NCBI GenBank assembly: GCA_900756495.1
Contig: CAAEKI010000029.1
Span: 1 to 7,459, forward strand
From: an uncultured Oscillospiraceae bacterium
Lineage (GTDB): Bacteria; Bacillota; Clostridia; Oscillospirales; Oscillospiraceae
Length of the DNA: 7,459 nucleotides
Direction: 5' to 3'
Shown here: positions 1 through 6,663 of the stretch, piece by piece
How the letters are laid out: every line of letters begins with the position of its first letter
Numbering within the stretch: position 1 is the stretch's first letter
Position numbers and translations under genes: made by a program
Notes under the pieces: model-generated
Database searches by the model: none
Seen by the model: only the letters and a program-made list of their open reading frames with translations
Told to the model about the DNA's origin: nothing

Positions 1-16
1 CCCGCCTGTACGCGGG
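1..16 (-). terminator. possible hairpin downstream of the MFS gene
   Basis: A GC-only 5-bp inverted repeat (CCCGC at 1-5, GCGGG at 12-16, 6-nt loop) lies 12 nt beyond the MFS stop codon on the minus strand. It could be the start of a terminator, but the window ends before any T-tract could be seen, and a 5-bp stem is weak. Confidence 0.2.
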
Positions 17-28
17 GGCCCGCTCTGC

Positions 29-1243
29 TTATTTCGGACGGCGCCTGTTGGTTCGAAACTTCAGAACCAACAGGCCGATGACCATCAGAACACCAAAGAC
101 TGTTCCAAAGAGGAAACCGGCCTGCAGGTTATCGCCAAAGTGAGCGGAGATGGCCCCGGTAATGGCGGGCCCGGCGCCGCAGCCCAAGTCTCCTGCCAGG
201 GCCAGCAGGCCAAAGAGGGCGGTTCCCCCCCGGGGCAGAACTTGTGAGGCGGTGGTGAAGGTGCCGGGCCACATGACGCCGGTGGAAAACCCGGCCACGG
301 TACAGGCTGCCAGTGCCAGGACGGGAGAGTGGGACAGACCGACGACGAGATAGCACCCGGCGCACAGGGCAGCGCAAAAAAGCATAAAGGCCCACAGGTG
401 GGCGGCATTTCCCCGCTTGCCATACCAGGTCCGTTCGGCCCCCTTGAGTACGGCGAAGAGACAGGGACCGGCCAGATCCCCCACGGTCTTGGATACATGG
501 AGACCTTCCTCCGCGAAGTGGGAGACCCACTGGGCGATGGCCATTTCACAGGAACCTGCGCAGAACATAAAGAGGATCAGCAGCCAGAACATGGCGGAGC
601 CGGTCAATTCCCGAAGCCTCATCCGCTCTGTCGGCGCGGGTGGATCGTACATGGGTACAATGGCGAAGTAGACGGCATTGGCCAGGGGAAGGATGGCCCA
701 GAGCCCTGCCAGGACACGCCAGTGCGACATTCCTGCCAGCCGGAAAAAGAGGGTGGAGAGCACAATGACCAGCACGCTGCCCCAGCAGTAGAAGGAGTGA
801 AGCATGCTGATGGCCTTGTCCTTCCGCTCAATGGGACAGGCCTGAACGATGGGAGTGAGCAGCACCTCAGTGAGCCCTCCGCCGGCGCCATAGATGGCCA
901 CCGCCAGAACCAGCCCGGCAAATGGGTCGGGGAGCAATTCGGGGAAAAGGGCCAGCCCTCCGATACCCGCGGCGGAGAGACAGTGGGCCGTAATGACACA
1001 GGGCCGGTAGCCCAGCCGGTCGGCAAAGGCTGAGGCAAAGAGATCCAGTACGATCTGGGCGGAAAAGTTGACCGCAATCAGAAGCGAGAGCTGGGACAGG
1101 GAGATATGATAGGCGGTTTGAAAGGTGACAAAGAGCAGCGGAGCAAAGGTGTTGACCATCGACTGAACAATATAGCCGATGGAGGAGGCCCGCACCGTGT
1201 GGGATACGGCCGGGCGGGCAGTGTGCATCAGACTTGCGGGCAT
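29..1243 (-). CDS. MFS transporter, 12 transmembrane helices, substrate unknown
   Basis: This is a complete 404-aa major facilitator superfamily permease that should move a small solute across the cytoplasmic membrane. About twelve hydrophobic segments fall into two halves, split by a polar central loop near residues 198-215 that is rich in Pro, Arg and Glu. The loop after helix 2 carries the MFS motif A core DRLGYR (residues 75-80). A Gly-rich stretch GAGGGLTE (119-126) and GDLGCGAGP (351-359) recall a Clostridia permease group distantly like fucose permeases; that is recollection, not a search. The ATG start is supported by AGGAGG (minus strand, 1256-1251) 7 nt upstream, and the TAA stop is at 31-29. 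The C-terminus is basic (RTNRRRPK). The gene is divergent from the molybdoenzyme operon and shares its 388-nt control region, so it may carry that enzyme's substrate or product. The MFS call is secure; the substrate is not determinable here. Confidence 0.93.
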   Translation of the reverse strand: MPASLMHTARPAVSHTVRASSIGYIVQSMVNTFAPLLFVTFQTAYHISLSQLSLLIAVNFSAQIVLDLFASAFADRLGYRPCVITAHCLSAAGIGGLALFPELLPDPFAGLVLAVAIYGAGGGLTEVLLTPIVQACPIERKDKAISMLHSFYCWGSVLVIVLSTLFFRLAGMSHWRVLAGLWAILPLANAVYFAIVPMYDPPAPTERMRLRELTGSAMFWLLILFMFCAGSCEMAIAQWVSHFAEEGLHVSKTVGDLAGPCLFAVLKGAERTWYGKRGNAAHLWAFMLFCAALCAGCYLVVGLSHSPVLALAACTVAGFSTGVMWPGTFTTASQVLPRGGTALFGLLALAGDLGCGAGPAITGAISAHFGDNLQAGFLFGTVFGVLMVIGLLVLKFRTNRRRPK

Positions 1244-1265
1244 ATGGCTCCCTCCTTTTGCTTCC

Positions 1266-1295
1266 AGTATAGCACGGCCCGGAGGCGGCAGTCAA
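1266..1295 (-). promoter_or_regulatory. SigA-type promoter of the MFS gene
   Basis: On the minus strand TTGACT (1295-1290) and TATACT (1271-1266) are separated by 18 nt, a near-consensus vegetative promoter. Transcription would start near 1259, giving a leader of about 16 nt that still contains the AGGAGG ribosome site at 1256-1251. The location directly ahead of the gene is the main support; no start-site data are available. Confidence 0.65.
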
Positions 1296-1300
1296 AGCTT

Positions 1301-1544
1301 TCACGCAGGGGCGGGGAGCAGTCTGTCAGCCTTGGGAAAGAAAGCCGGTGCAAATACATTCGATTGGAGGCGTGGGCGGCGGGCTGCTCTATGCCATAGA
1401 TGCGGCGGGAAGTGGAAGGCGACGGAGAAATATTTCGGGAAGGATTGACTCAAGACCCTTGCGGGGGCGGCATTTGGGGTCTGTGTAACTGTGGGAGACA
1501 AAAAAGACATCACGCAGGGAGAAAAGGGGCTTGCAATCTGTCAG
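1301..1544. repeat. two diverged copies of a ~30-bp direct repeat
   Basis: Copy one (1301-1329) and copy two (1510-1544) share three blocks in the same order: TCACGCAGGG (1301-1310 and 1510-1519), GGGG (1313-1316 and 1526-1529) and TCTGTCAG (1322-1329 and 1537-1544). The distance between the outer blocks is 11 nt in one copy and 17 nt in the other. Copy one lies just upstream of the -35 box of the MFS promoter, and copy two straddles the -35 box of the operon promoter. This could be a shared regulator site or simply an old local duplication. Confidence 0.4.
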
Positions 1545-1558
1545 ATGTGTGGTATACT
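1531..1558 (+). promoter_or_regulatory. SigA-type promoter of the molybdoenzyme-asr operon
   Basis: TTGCAA (1531-1536) and TATACT (1553-1558) are spaced by 16 nt. The -10 box is preceded by TGG (1550-1552), which fits an extended -10 element. Transcription would begin near 1564-1566, leaving a leader of about 67 nt before the ATG at 1632. This is the only strong rightward promoter I see ahead of the operon, and the tight gene spacing downstream suggests it serves all four genes. Confidence 0.65.
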
Positions 1559-1574
1559 ATTGGTGAAATGATGA

Positions 1575-1590
1575 ATACCATTGGTATACC
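1575..1590. promoter_or_regulatory. overlapping palindromes at the promoter, candidate operator
   Basis: ATACCA-T-TGGTAT (1575-1587) is a perfect inverted repeat with 6-bp arms, and it overlaps the perfect 8-bp palindrome GGTATACC (1583-1590). GGTATAC also occurs at 1551-1557 inside the -10 region, 32 bp upstream, about three helical turns. ATTGGT likewise occurs twice (1559-1564 and 1580-1585). With the site about 10-26 nt after the predicted start of transcription, a repressor bound here would block the promoter. The protein that might bind is not identified. Confidence 0.4.
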
Positions 1591-1618
1591 AAAAGGTGGA
1601 ACCACTTGCTGCTGTGGG

Positions 1619-1627
1619 AAAGGGGAG
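1619..1627 (+). promoter_or_regulatory. ribosome binding site fixing the molybdoenzyme start at 1632
   Basis: The purine run AAAGGGGAG (1619-1627) ends 4 nt before the ATG at 1632. The open frame extends back to a TTG at 1581, but that codon lies inside the palindromic region with no purine-rich site ahead of it, so ATG 1632 is the better start. Confidence 0.7.
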
Positions 1628-1631
1628 CGCT

Positions 1632-4310
1632 ATGAGTAAAAATGTCTCCATCTCAAATATGGATTTTCTTGCAGCCACCCATGTTGAGGGGCTGGATGAG
1701 GTCGTGGGCAGCCTCAAGCTTCTGAAGAAATCGGTTGGAGAAAGGAAAAAGGAGCGGGACACCATCCGCAGGGTGAAGACCTGCTGCCGTGCCTGCATTG
1801 CCAACTGCGGGGTCATTGCCACGGTGAAGAACGGCCGGGTAATCAAGCTGGAGGGCAATCCGGAGGACCGCATGAGCAAGGGGCGCATGTGCGCCAAGGG
1901 CCTCTCGGGTATTCAGGCCCTCTACCACCCAAACCGCAACAAGTACCCCATGATGCGGGTGGGCAAGCGGGGGGAGAACAAGTGGCGCCGGATCTCCTGG
2001 GAGAAGGCCATCGACATCATCGCCCGCAAGCTGATGGAGACCCGGGAGAAGTACGGGGCGGAGACTGTATTCTGCTCCACCGGTGGCGGCGGGAACCCGG
2101 AGATCTGGAGTATTGCCCGGTTCTGCAATATTTTCGGAACCCCAAACTGGTTTGAACCGGGCTGCGCCCAGTGCTACCTGCCCCGGGTGCTGGCCTACAC
2201 CATGATGTACGGAGGGGTGGACCCCAGTATTGCAGACTCCAACGCGCTGGAGCTCTACGACACGGAGGAGACGCCCATTCAGACGCTGGTGCTGTGGGGA
2301 ACCGACCCGTCCTACTCCTGCCCGGCCAGCGGAGGAGGCGCGGTGGTGGACCTGCGGGCCAAGGGCGTCAAAACAGTGGTCATCGACCCCCGCCTGACCC
2401 CGGATGCGGCCAAGGCCACCGTGTGGCTCCCCATACGTCCGGGCACTGATGTGGCACTGATGCTCTGCTGGATCCGCTATATTATGGAGCACCGCCTCTA
2501 CGATGCGGACTTTGTGATGAAGTGGACCAACCTGCCCTATCTGGTGGATGTGGAGACCAAGATGCTCCTGCGGGCCGAGAAGAGCGCCGACCCCGATCGG
2601 CCCGACACCTTTATGGTCTGGGACACCCGCACCAACTCGGCCCAGCCCCTGCACTACCCGTGGAACGAAGATCTGAGCCCGGCCCTCACCGGTACCTTCC
2701 AGGTAGACGGGCGAACCTGCAAAACCGGTTTCCAGTTGCTGTGGGAGCAGGTAGAGCCATATACGCTGGAGCACGCAGCAGAAGTTTGCGAGCTTGACAG
2801 CGATCAAATTGAGAAGGCTATCCGTCTCTATGCCGAGCATACCCCCAGCGGGATTGCCTTGGGGGTCAGCACCGACCAGACCCCCAACTCCGAGCAGGCC
2901 GCCATGTCTACCGCTATTTTGGATCTGCTGATGGGCAATGTAGAGCGGCCCGGGGCCCTGCTCCAGCGCTTCAAGACCAGCGGCGTATTCGATATGCCCA
3001 ACTACCCGGTGCCCATCGCCGCCGGCCGCCTGCCCGACGAGCAGCTGAAAAAGCGCCTGGGGGGGATCGAGCACAAGGGGCTTCACATCTGGTACGCCGC
3101 CCACATCAGCAGCGTCTTCGACGCTGTGCTTACCGGAAAGCCCTATAAGCCCCGGGTGTGGATTGACCGCTCGGGCAACAAGATGGGCGCAATTGCCGAC
3201 AGCCAGAAGGTAAAGCGGGTCATTGACGAGCTGGACTTCATTGTACATATGTACATGTATCCCACCTCTTTCTCGGCCTACGCCGACATTCTCCTGCCCA
3301 CAGAGGAGTGGCTGGAGACCGACATGATTGTGGAGACCTGCAACACCCTGTGCGCCCGTCAGCAGGTCACCCACCTGTGGGAGACCATGGACGAGACGCT
3401 GATCTGGTCCAAGATTGCCAAGCGGTGCGGCGAGCTGGGCCACGAGGCCTGCGCCAAGGCCTTTGACGCGGACTACATGGGCAAGGATCTGCCCTACTGG
3501 GACAAGGTCACCGACCTGTGGGATCACTTCCTCGCCCGGGTAGGCCTGACCTTTGAGGAGCTCAAGGAAAAGACCCCTTACACATACATGCCAAAGGAGG
3601 AGTGGAAGGAGTATTACGTCTATCAGAAGCCCGATCCCAAGACCGGCCTTCCCCAGGGCTTTGATACGCCCTCCAAAAAGTGTGAGCTCTATCTGGAGAG
3701 TATGATTACCCTGGGACGCACCGGACAGCCCTTTTCCCACTGCGAGCTGCCGCCGGCTTCGAAGGACTATGAGCCCCTGCCCTATTATCTGGAGCCGGCG
3801 GAGAGCCCCAGAGGCAATCCGGAGGAGGCCGCGGAATATCCCCTGGTCATGACGGGTGGACGGGTGCCCTTCTATCACCACAATACGCTGCGCAACGTCC
3901 CGTGGCTGCGTGAGATCTATCCCGTGCCCGAGCTTTGGGTGTACCCGGCGGACGCGGAGAAATACGGACTTGAGGATGGCGCGTGGGCCTGGATTGAGTC
4001 CAGACGGGGCAAGATTCGTGCAGTCGTCTCAGTGACGGAGGGGATTAAGCCGGGCGTGGTCTATATGGAGCGGTTTTGGAATCCGGAGACACTTCAGACC
4101 AAGACCCACGGCTGGACAGAGATGAACGTAAACATGCTGACCAGAGCAGACGCGCCCTTTAACGATGTCGTGGGCACCTATACGCTGCGGGGCTTCCAGG
4201 TAAAGGTATACCCGGCAGAGGGCGCGCCGGAGGGAATCTGGACCAGTCCGGAGGATTTCAGCTCCTGGCTGGCAAAGCCCAGCGATCCAACACAGGAGGT
4301 GTCGCTGTGA
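1632..4310 (+). CDS. molybdopterin (bis-MGD) oxidoreductase catalytic subunit, DMSO reductase superfamily, cytoplasmic
   Basis: This 892-aa protein is the catalytic subunit of a molybdenum or tungsten bis-MGD enzyme. Seen directly: an N-terminal [4Fe-4S] site C52-x2-C55-x3-C59-x27-C87 followed by the usual CxKG lysine (K89); a molybdopterin domain from about residue 105; and a C-terminal dinucleotide-binding domain from about Y736. C181, in QCYLPR, is the likely metal ligand (C178 is the alternative). Motifs FGTPNW (before C181) and VSTDQTPNS (near 413) recall the acetylene hydratase-like branch that also holds gut catechol dehydroxylases; this is from memory. The residue after C55 is Ile, where acetylene hydratase has its catalytic Asp13, so acetylene hydration is unlikely. 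About 50 residues precede the first cluster Cys; they are charged and contain no twin-arginine signal with a hydrophobic stretch, so the enzyme should stay in the cytoplasm. Downstream genes supply its ferredoxin partner and a TorD-type chaperone. The substrate is unknown: thiosulfate or another sulfur compound, or an organic acceptor, are all possible. Confidence 0.93.
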   Translation: MSKNVSISNMDFLAATHVEGLDEVVGSLKLLKKSVGERKKERDTIRRVKTCCRACIANCGVIATVKNGRVIKLEGNPEDRMSKGRMCAKGLSGIQALYHPNRNKYPMMRVGKRGENKWRRISWEKAIDIIARKLMETREKYGAETVFCSTGGGGNPEIWSIARFCNIFGTPNWFEPGCAQCYLPRVLAYTMMYGGVDPSIADSNALELYDTEETPIQTLVLWGTDPSYSCPASGGGAVVDLRAKGVKTVVIDPRLTPDAAKATVWLPIRPGTDVALMLCWIRYIMEHRLYDADFVMKWTNLPYLVDVETKMLLRAEKSADPDRPDTFMVWDTRTNSAQPLHYPWNEDLSPALTGTFQVDGRTCKTGFQLLWEQVEPYTLEHAAEVCELDSDQIEKAIRLYAEHTPSGIALGVSTDQTPNSEQAAMSTAILDLLMGNVERPGALLQRFKTSGVFDMPNYPVPIAAGRLPDEQLKKRLGGIEHKGLHIWYAAHISSVFDAVLTGKPYKPRVWIDRSGNKMGAIADSQKVKRVIDELDFIVHMYMYPTSFSAYADILLPTEEWLETDMIVETCNTLCARQQVTHLWETMDETLIWSKIAKRCGELGHEACAKAFDADYMGKDLPYWDKVTDLWDHFLARVGLTFEELKEKTPYTYMPKEEWKEYYVYQKPDPKTGLPQGFDTPSKKCELYLESMITLGRTGQPFSHCELPPASKDYEPLPYYLEPAESPRGNPEEAAEYPLVMTGGRVPFYHHNTLRNVPWLREIYPVPELWVYPADAEKYGLEDGAWAWIESRRGKIRAVVSVTEGIKPGVVYMERFWNPETLQTKTHGWTEMNVNMLTRADAPFNDVVGTYTLRGFQVKVYPAEGAPEGIWTSPEDFSSWLAKPSDPTQEVSL
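4294..4299 (+). promoter_or_regulatory. consensus ribosome site supporting the GTG start at 4307
   Basis: A perfect AGGAGG lies within the end of the molybdoenzyme gene, 7 nt before the GTG at 4307. The GTG overlaps the upstream TGA stop as GTGA, so this site supports the unusual start codon and suggests translational coupling. Confidence 0.85.
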
Positions 4311-4930
4311 AACAGTATGCATTTGTAGTAGAATTGGACCGGTGTATCGGCTGCAAGGGCTGCCAGGTGGCCTGCAAGATGGAAAATGGAACAGCCCTGG
4401 GCTCAGATCGGACCAAAGTGCGGGCGGTAGGCCCTACCGGCACCTATCCCAATTTGGAGATGTACTTTCTGCCCACCATGTGCCAGCAGTGCGAGGATCC
4501 GGTCTGTGTTCGGGTCTGTCCCAGCGGCGCCGTCTATAAGAGCAAGGCGGACGGAGTGGTCCGGATCGACACGATGAAGTGCATCGGCTGCCACAGTTGC
4601 AACCAGGAGTGCCCCTATCACGCCAATACCTTCAGCGAGATGAGACGGGCCATGGACAAGTGTACGCTCTGTGCAGAGGCGCGGGAGCGGGGGGAGGATC
4701 CGGCCTGCGTCAAAAATTGCTCCGGCAAGGCGCTCCACTACGGAGACATCAATGATCCGGAGAGCGAGGTCTCCAGGCTCATCCGTGAGGCGGGCGAGGA
4801 GCATGTGTTCCGCCTGCGGGATTTTGGAAACGGTCCCTCCACCCGGTATATTTTGAAGAACGCCCAGTGGCAGGATATCCTGCCGCCCGAACTGGACGAG
4901 GTGTCCTTTGGAAGGGGAGGCAGAGCATGA
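4307..4930 (+). CDS. four-cluster [4Fe-4S] ferredoxin-type electron-transfer subunit (DmsB/PsrB/NrfC-like)
   Basis: This 207-aa protein is the small iron-sulfur subunit that normally partners a molybdopterin catalytic subunit and carries electrons to it. Sixteen cysteines form four cluster sets: C13/C16/C19/C23; C59/C62/C67/C71; C92/C95/C98/C102; C119/C122/C134/C138. In this family each cluster usually draws ligands from two sets. The CxxCxxCxxxC sets, followed by Pro in two cases, are typical of DmsB, PhsB and NrfC. There is no signal peptide and no membrane segment, so it should be soluble. The GTG start overlaps the previous stop by 4 nt, and its own TGA overlaps the next ATG by 4 nt, so the three genes are likely translationally coupled. 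The usual membrane anchor (DmsC or NrfD type) is missing from the next position, where the chaperone-AsrA fusion sits. The family is certain; the electron donor is inferred to be either AsrAB or a soluble ferredoxin or flavodoxin. Confidence 0.94.
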   Translation: MKQYAFVVELDRCIGCKGCQVACKMENGTALGSDRTKVRAVGPTGTYPNLEMYFLPTMCQQCEDPVCVRVCPSGAVYKSKADGVVRIDTMKCIGCHSCNQECPYHANTFSEMRRAMDKCTLCAEARERGEDPACVKNCSGKALHYGDINDPESEVSRLIREAGEEHVFRLRDFGNGPSTRYILKNAQWQDILPPELDEVSFGRGGRA

Positions 4931-6654
4931 TCAACCTGACAAAAAAGGCAGTATTCAAACAGCTGATGGTCAACCGGCGCAATCTGTACCACCTCTTTTC
5001 CAGGTTTTTTCAAAGAGAGGTGGACCAGCCCTTTTATGACAGTCTGAAGACCATTGTCTTTCCCACAGACCGGGAGGAAAATGCGCTGACCGAGTTTAAG
5101 GACGCCCTGCTCCGGCTGAATGAGTACTTCGAGTACGATGCGGGAGAGAGCCTGGAGGATCTGGCGGCGGACTATGCCAAGACGTTCCTGGGGGCTGGGA
5201 GTGCCCAGGGGGCGGCGGCGTTTCCCTATGAATCGGTATACACCAGCCCCAAGCACGTGATGATGCAGGACGCATGGAATCAGGTCTGTGAAATATACGA
5301 GTCCAAGGGCCTGGAGCGAAACGAGGAGTCTCAGGAGCTGCTGGAGGACCATATCGCGGTGGAGCTGGACTTTATGGCCTTCCTGTGCGATGAGACCAGC
5401 CGGTTTACTGAGACCCTGGCCGGACTGGAGGAGCAGAAGGAATTCCTGAACCGGCACCTGCTCAACTGGGTTCCGGAGTTCTGCCTGGACATTAAGGTAC
5501 ATGCGGATACGGAGTTTTACCGTATGGTGGGTCAGCTTACAACGGGCTTCCTTCAGTTGGACAGCTTTATTCTGGATCAGATGATCAATGCGCGAAAGGC
5601 CAGAACCATGTGCTCCAAGAGCTTTCGTATGAGCCGGAGCCGTATGAATGAGATTTTGAAGGAGCTTCAGACCGAATACCGCATCTATGCGCCAAAGCAC
5701 ATTCCGGACCGCGGCATGTGGGAGACAGACGGTCTAATCCGTTATCAGGAGATCGATACGATGGAGGAGATCGTAACGGATCGTCAGTCAGACTTTTCCC
5801 TGAAGGAGGTCATTTACCCGGTCTCTCAGACCATCTTTAAGTTTGATGAGAACAACTGCACGGAGACCGTGACAAACGATCCCAAAGGGATCATTATCTT
5901 TGCACGGCCCTGCGACATCAACGGCCTCAAGCGCCTGGACAATATGTTTTTGGCCAACGGCGGACTGAGCGACGTCTATTACAAGCGTATGCGCGATAAG
6001 GTTAAACTCTTTATGATGGAGTGCGAACAGAGCTGGGATAACTGCTACTGTGTCTCCATGGGGACTAACCGGACTGAATACTACAGCGCCGCATGGAAAC
6101 TGCACGGGGAAGAAATTCAGCTGGAGGTCAAGGATGCGGAGCTCATCGACTACTTTGAAGGGGAGGCGGAGTCCCGCTATCAGCCGTCCTTTATAGAGGA
6201 AAATAAGAAGAAGGTACGCATTCCGAAAATTGAGGATCCGGGAAAGCTGAGGGAGATCTTTAATCTGGAATTCTGGAAGGAGAGCAGTGAGGACTGCATC
6301 TCCTGCGGCGGCTGTAATACCGTGTGCCCCACCTGCAGCTGCTTTGACACAGTGGATTACCTGAATCAGGAGAACAGCCGGAAGGGGGAGCGCAGGCGGA
6401 TCTGGTCCTCCTGTATGCTGCCTGACTTCTCCCGGACGGCAGGCGGAAATATTGCGCGGAAACGTCCGGAACAGATGATGCGCTTTAAGACGATGCACAA
6501 AGTCTATGATTACAATGCCCGCTTCGGCGGCAATGAGCATATGTGCGTCGGGTGCGGCAGATGTATCCAGCGCTGTCCCAAGGACATCTCCTTTGCGGAT
6601 ACCATCAACCGGCTGAGCGACGAGGTGGACCGGCTGAACACAGAAGGGAAGTGA
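4927..6654 (+). CDS. asrA: fusion of TorD-family molybdoenzyme chaperone and anaerobic sulfite reductase subunit A
   Basis: This 575-aa protein joins two normally separate families. Residues about 5-218 are an all-helical TorD/DmsD/NarJ-type domain, with the family signature ExxxEDHIAVELDFMAFLC around 136-154; such proteins bind a molybdoenzyme apoprotein and aid cofactor insertion. Residues about 232-570 match Salmonella AsrA (about 347 aa, recalled) nearly end to end: YRIYAP (251-256), IIFARPCDINGLKRLD (323-338), NCYCVSMGTNRTEYYSAA (372-389), GERRRIWSSCM (487-497). Two [4Fe-4S] sites are intact: C457/C460/C463/C467 and C540/C543/C546/C550. AsrA passes electrons from AsrB to the siroheme subunit AsrC, reducing sulfite to sulfide. 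The linker is only about 10-15 residues and the frame is open throughout. ATG 4927 overlaps the previous stop as ATGA and has GGGGAGG (4914-4920) 6 nt ahead. A weak internal start (ATG 5644, GGAG 4 nt upstream) could give free AsrA. Both domain calls are firm; the purpose of the fusion is inference. Confidence 0.92.
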   Translation: MINLTKKAVFKQLMVNRRNLYHLFSRFFQREVDQPFYDSLKTIVFPTDREENALTEFKDALLRLNEYFEYDAGESLEDLAADYAKTFLGAGSAQGAAAFPYESVYTSPKHVMMQDAWNQVCEIYESKGLERNEESQELLEDHIAVELDFMAFLCDETSRFTETLAGLEEQKEFLNRHLLNWVPEFCLDIKVHADTEFYRMVGQLTTGFLQLDSFILDQMINARKARTMCSKSFRMSRSRMNEILKELQTEYRIYAPKHIPDRGMWETDGLIRYQEIDTMEEIVTDRQSDFSLKEVIYPVSQTIFKFDENNCTETVTNDPKGIIIFARPCDINGLKRLDNMFLANGGLSDVYYKRMRDKVKLFMMECEQSWDNCYCVSMGTNRTEYYSAAWKLHGEEIQLEVKDAELIDYFEGEAESRYQPSFIEENKKKVRIPKIEDPGKLREIFNLEFWKESSEDCISCGGCNTVCPTCSCFDTVDYLNQENSRKGERRRIWSSCMLPDFSRTAGGNIARKRPEQMMRFKTMHKVYDYNARFGGNEHMCVGCGRCIQRCPKDISFADTINRLSDEVDRLNTEGK

Positions 6655-6663
6655 GGAGAAGGT

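Larger units (their letters stand above)
1244..1631. other. divergent intergenic control region
   Basis: These 388 nt separate the leftward MFS gene from the rightward molybdoenzyme operon. I see no convincing gene in them: short open frames exist on both strands, but none has a ribosome site or a recognisable protein. The region contains a leftward promoter (about 1266-1295), a rightward promoter (1531-1558), a diverged repeat with copies at 1301-1329 and 1510-1544, and overlapping palindromes at 1575-1590. A weak dyad, AGACCC (1453-1458) with GGGTCT (1477-1482), has an 18-nt loop and no T-tract, so it is not a terminator. The stretch 1330-1452 holds nothing I can interpret. Confidence 0.8.

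Noticed and set aside
1453..1482. AGACCC/GGGTCT dyad as a terminator or riboswitch
   Set aside because: It has a 6-bp stem, an 18-nt loop and no T-tract, lies upstream of the rightward promoter, and matches no riboswitch core I can recognise.
1301..1513. 70-aa minus-strand frame and overlapping plus-strand frames in the intergenic region
   Set aside because: None has a ribosome site or sensible composition, and they overlap the leftward promoter and the repeat blocks.
1581..1631. Extended N-terminus of the molybdoenzyme from TTG 1581
   Set aside because: The TTG lies inside the palindromic region near the predicted transcription start with no ribosome site, whereas ATG 1632 has a purine-rich site 4 nt upstream.
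1653..3881. 742-codon open frame on the minus strand opposite the molybdoenzyme gene
   Set aside because: It is antisense to a clear conserved gene, has no recognisable domain, and long open antisense frames are expected in GC-rich coding DNA.
1632..4310. Firm naming as phsA, psrA, ttrA or arrA
   Set aside because: There is no Tat leader or anchor subunit and the motifs fit the acetylene hydratase-like branch better, so a specific symbol would overstate the evidence.
4867..4926. Extended start of the TorD-AsrA fusion upstream of 4927
   Set aside because: It would overlap the ferredoxin gene by about 60 nt without a ribosome site; ATG 4927 has a good site and the typical 4-nt ATGA overlap.
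6333..6344. Extra cysteines after the first AsrA cluster (CPTCSC) as an unusual additional site
   Set aside because: Recalled Salmonella AsrA has the same arrangement (CPTCTC), so it is a family feature.
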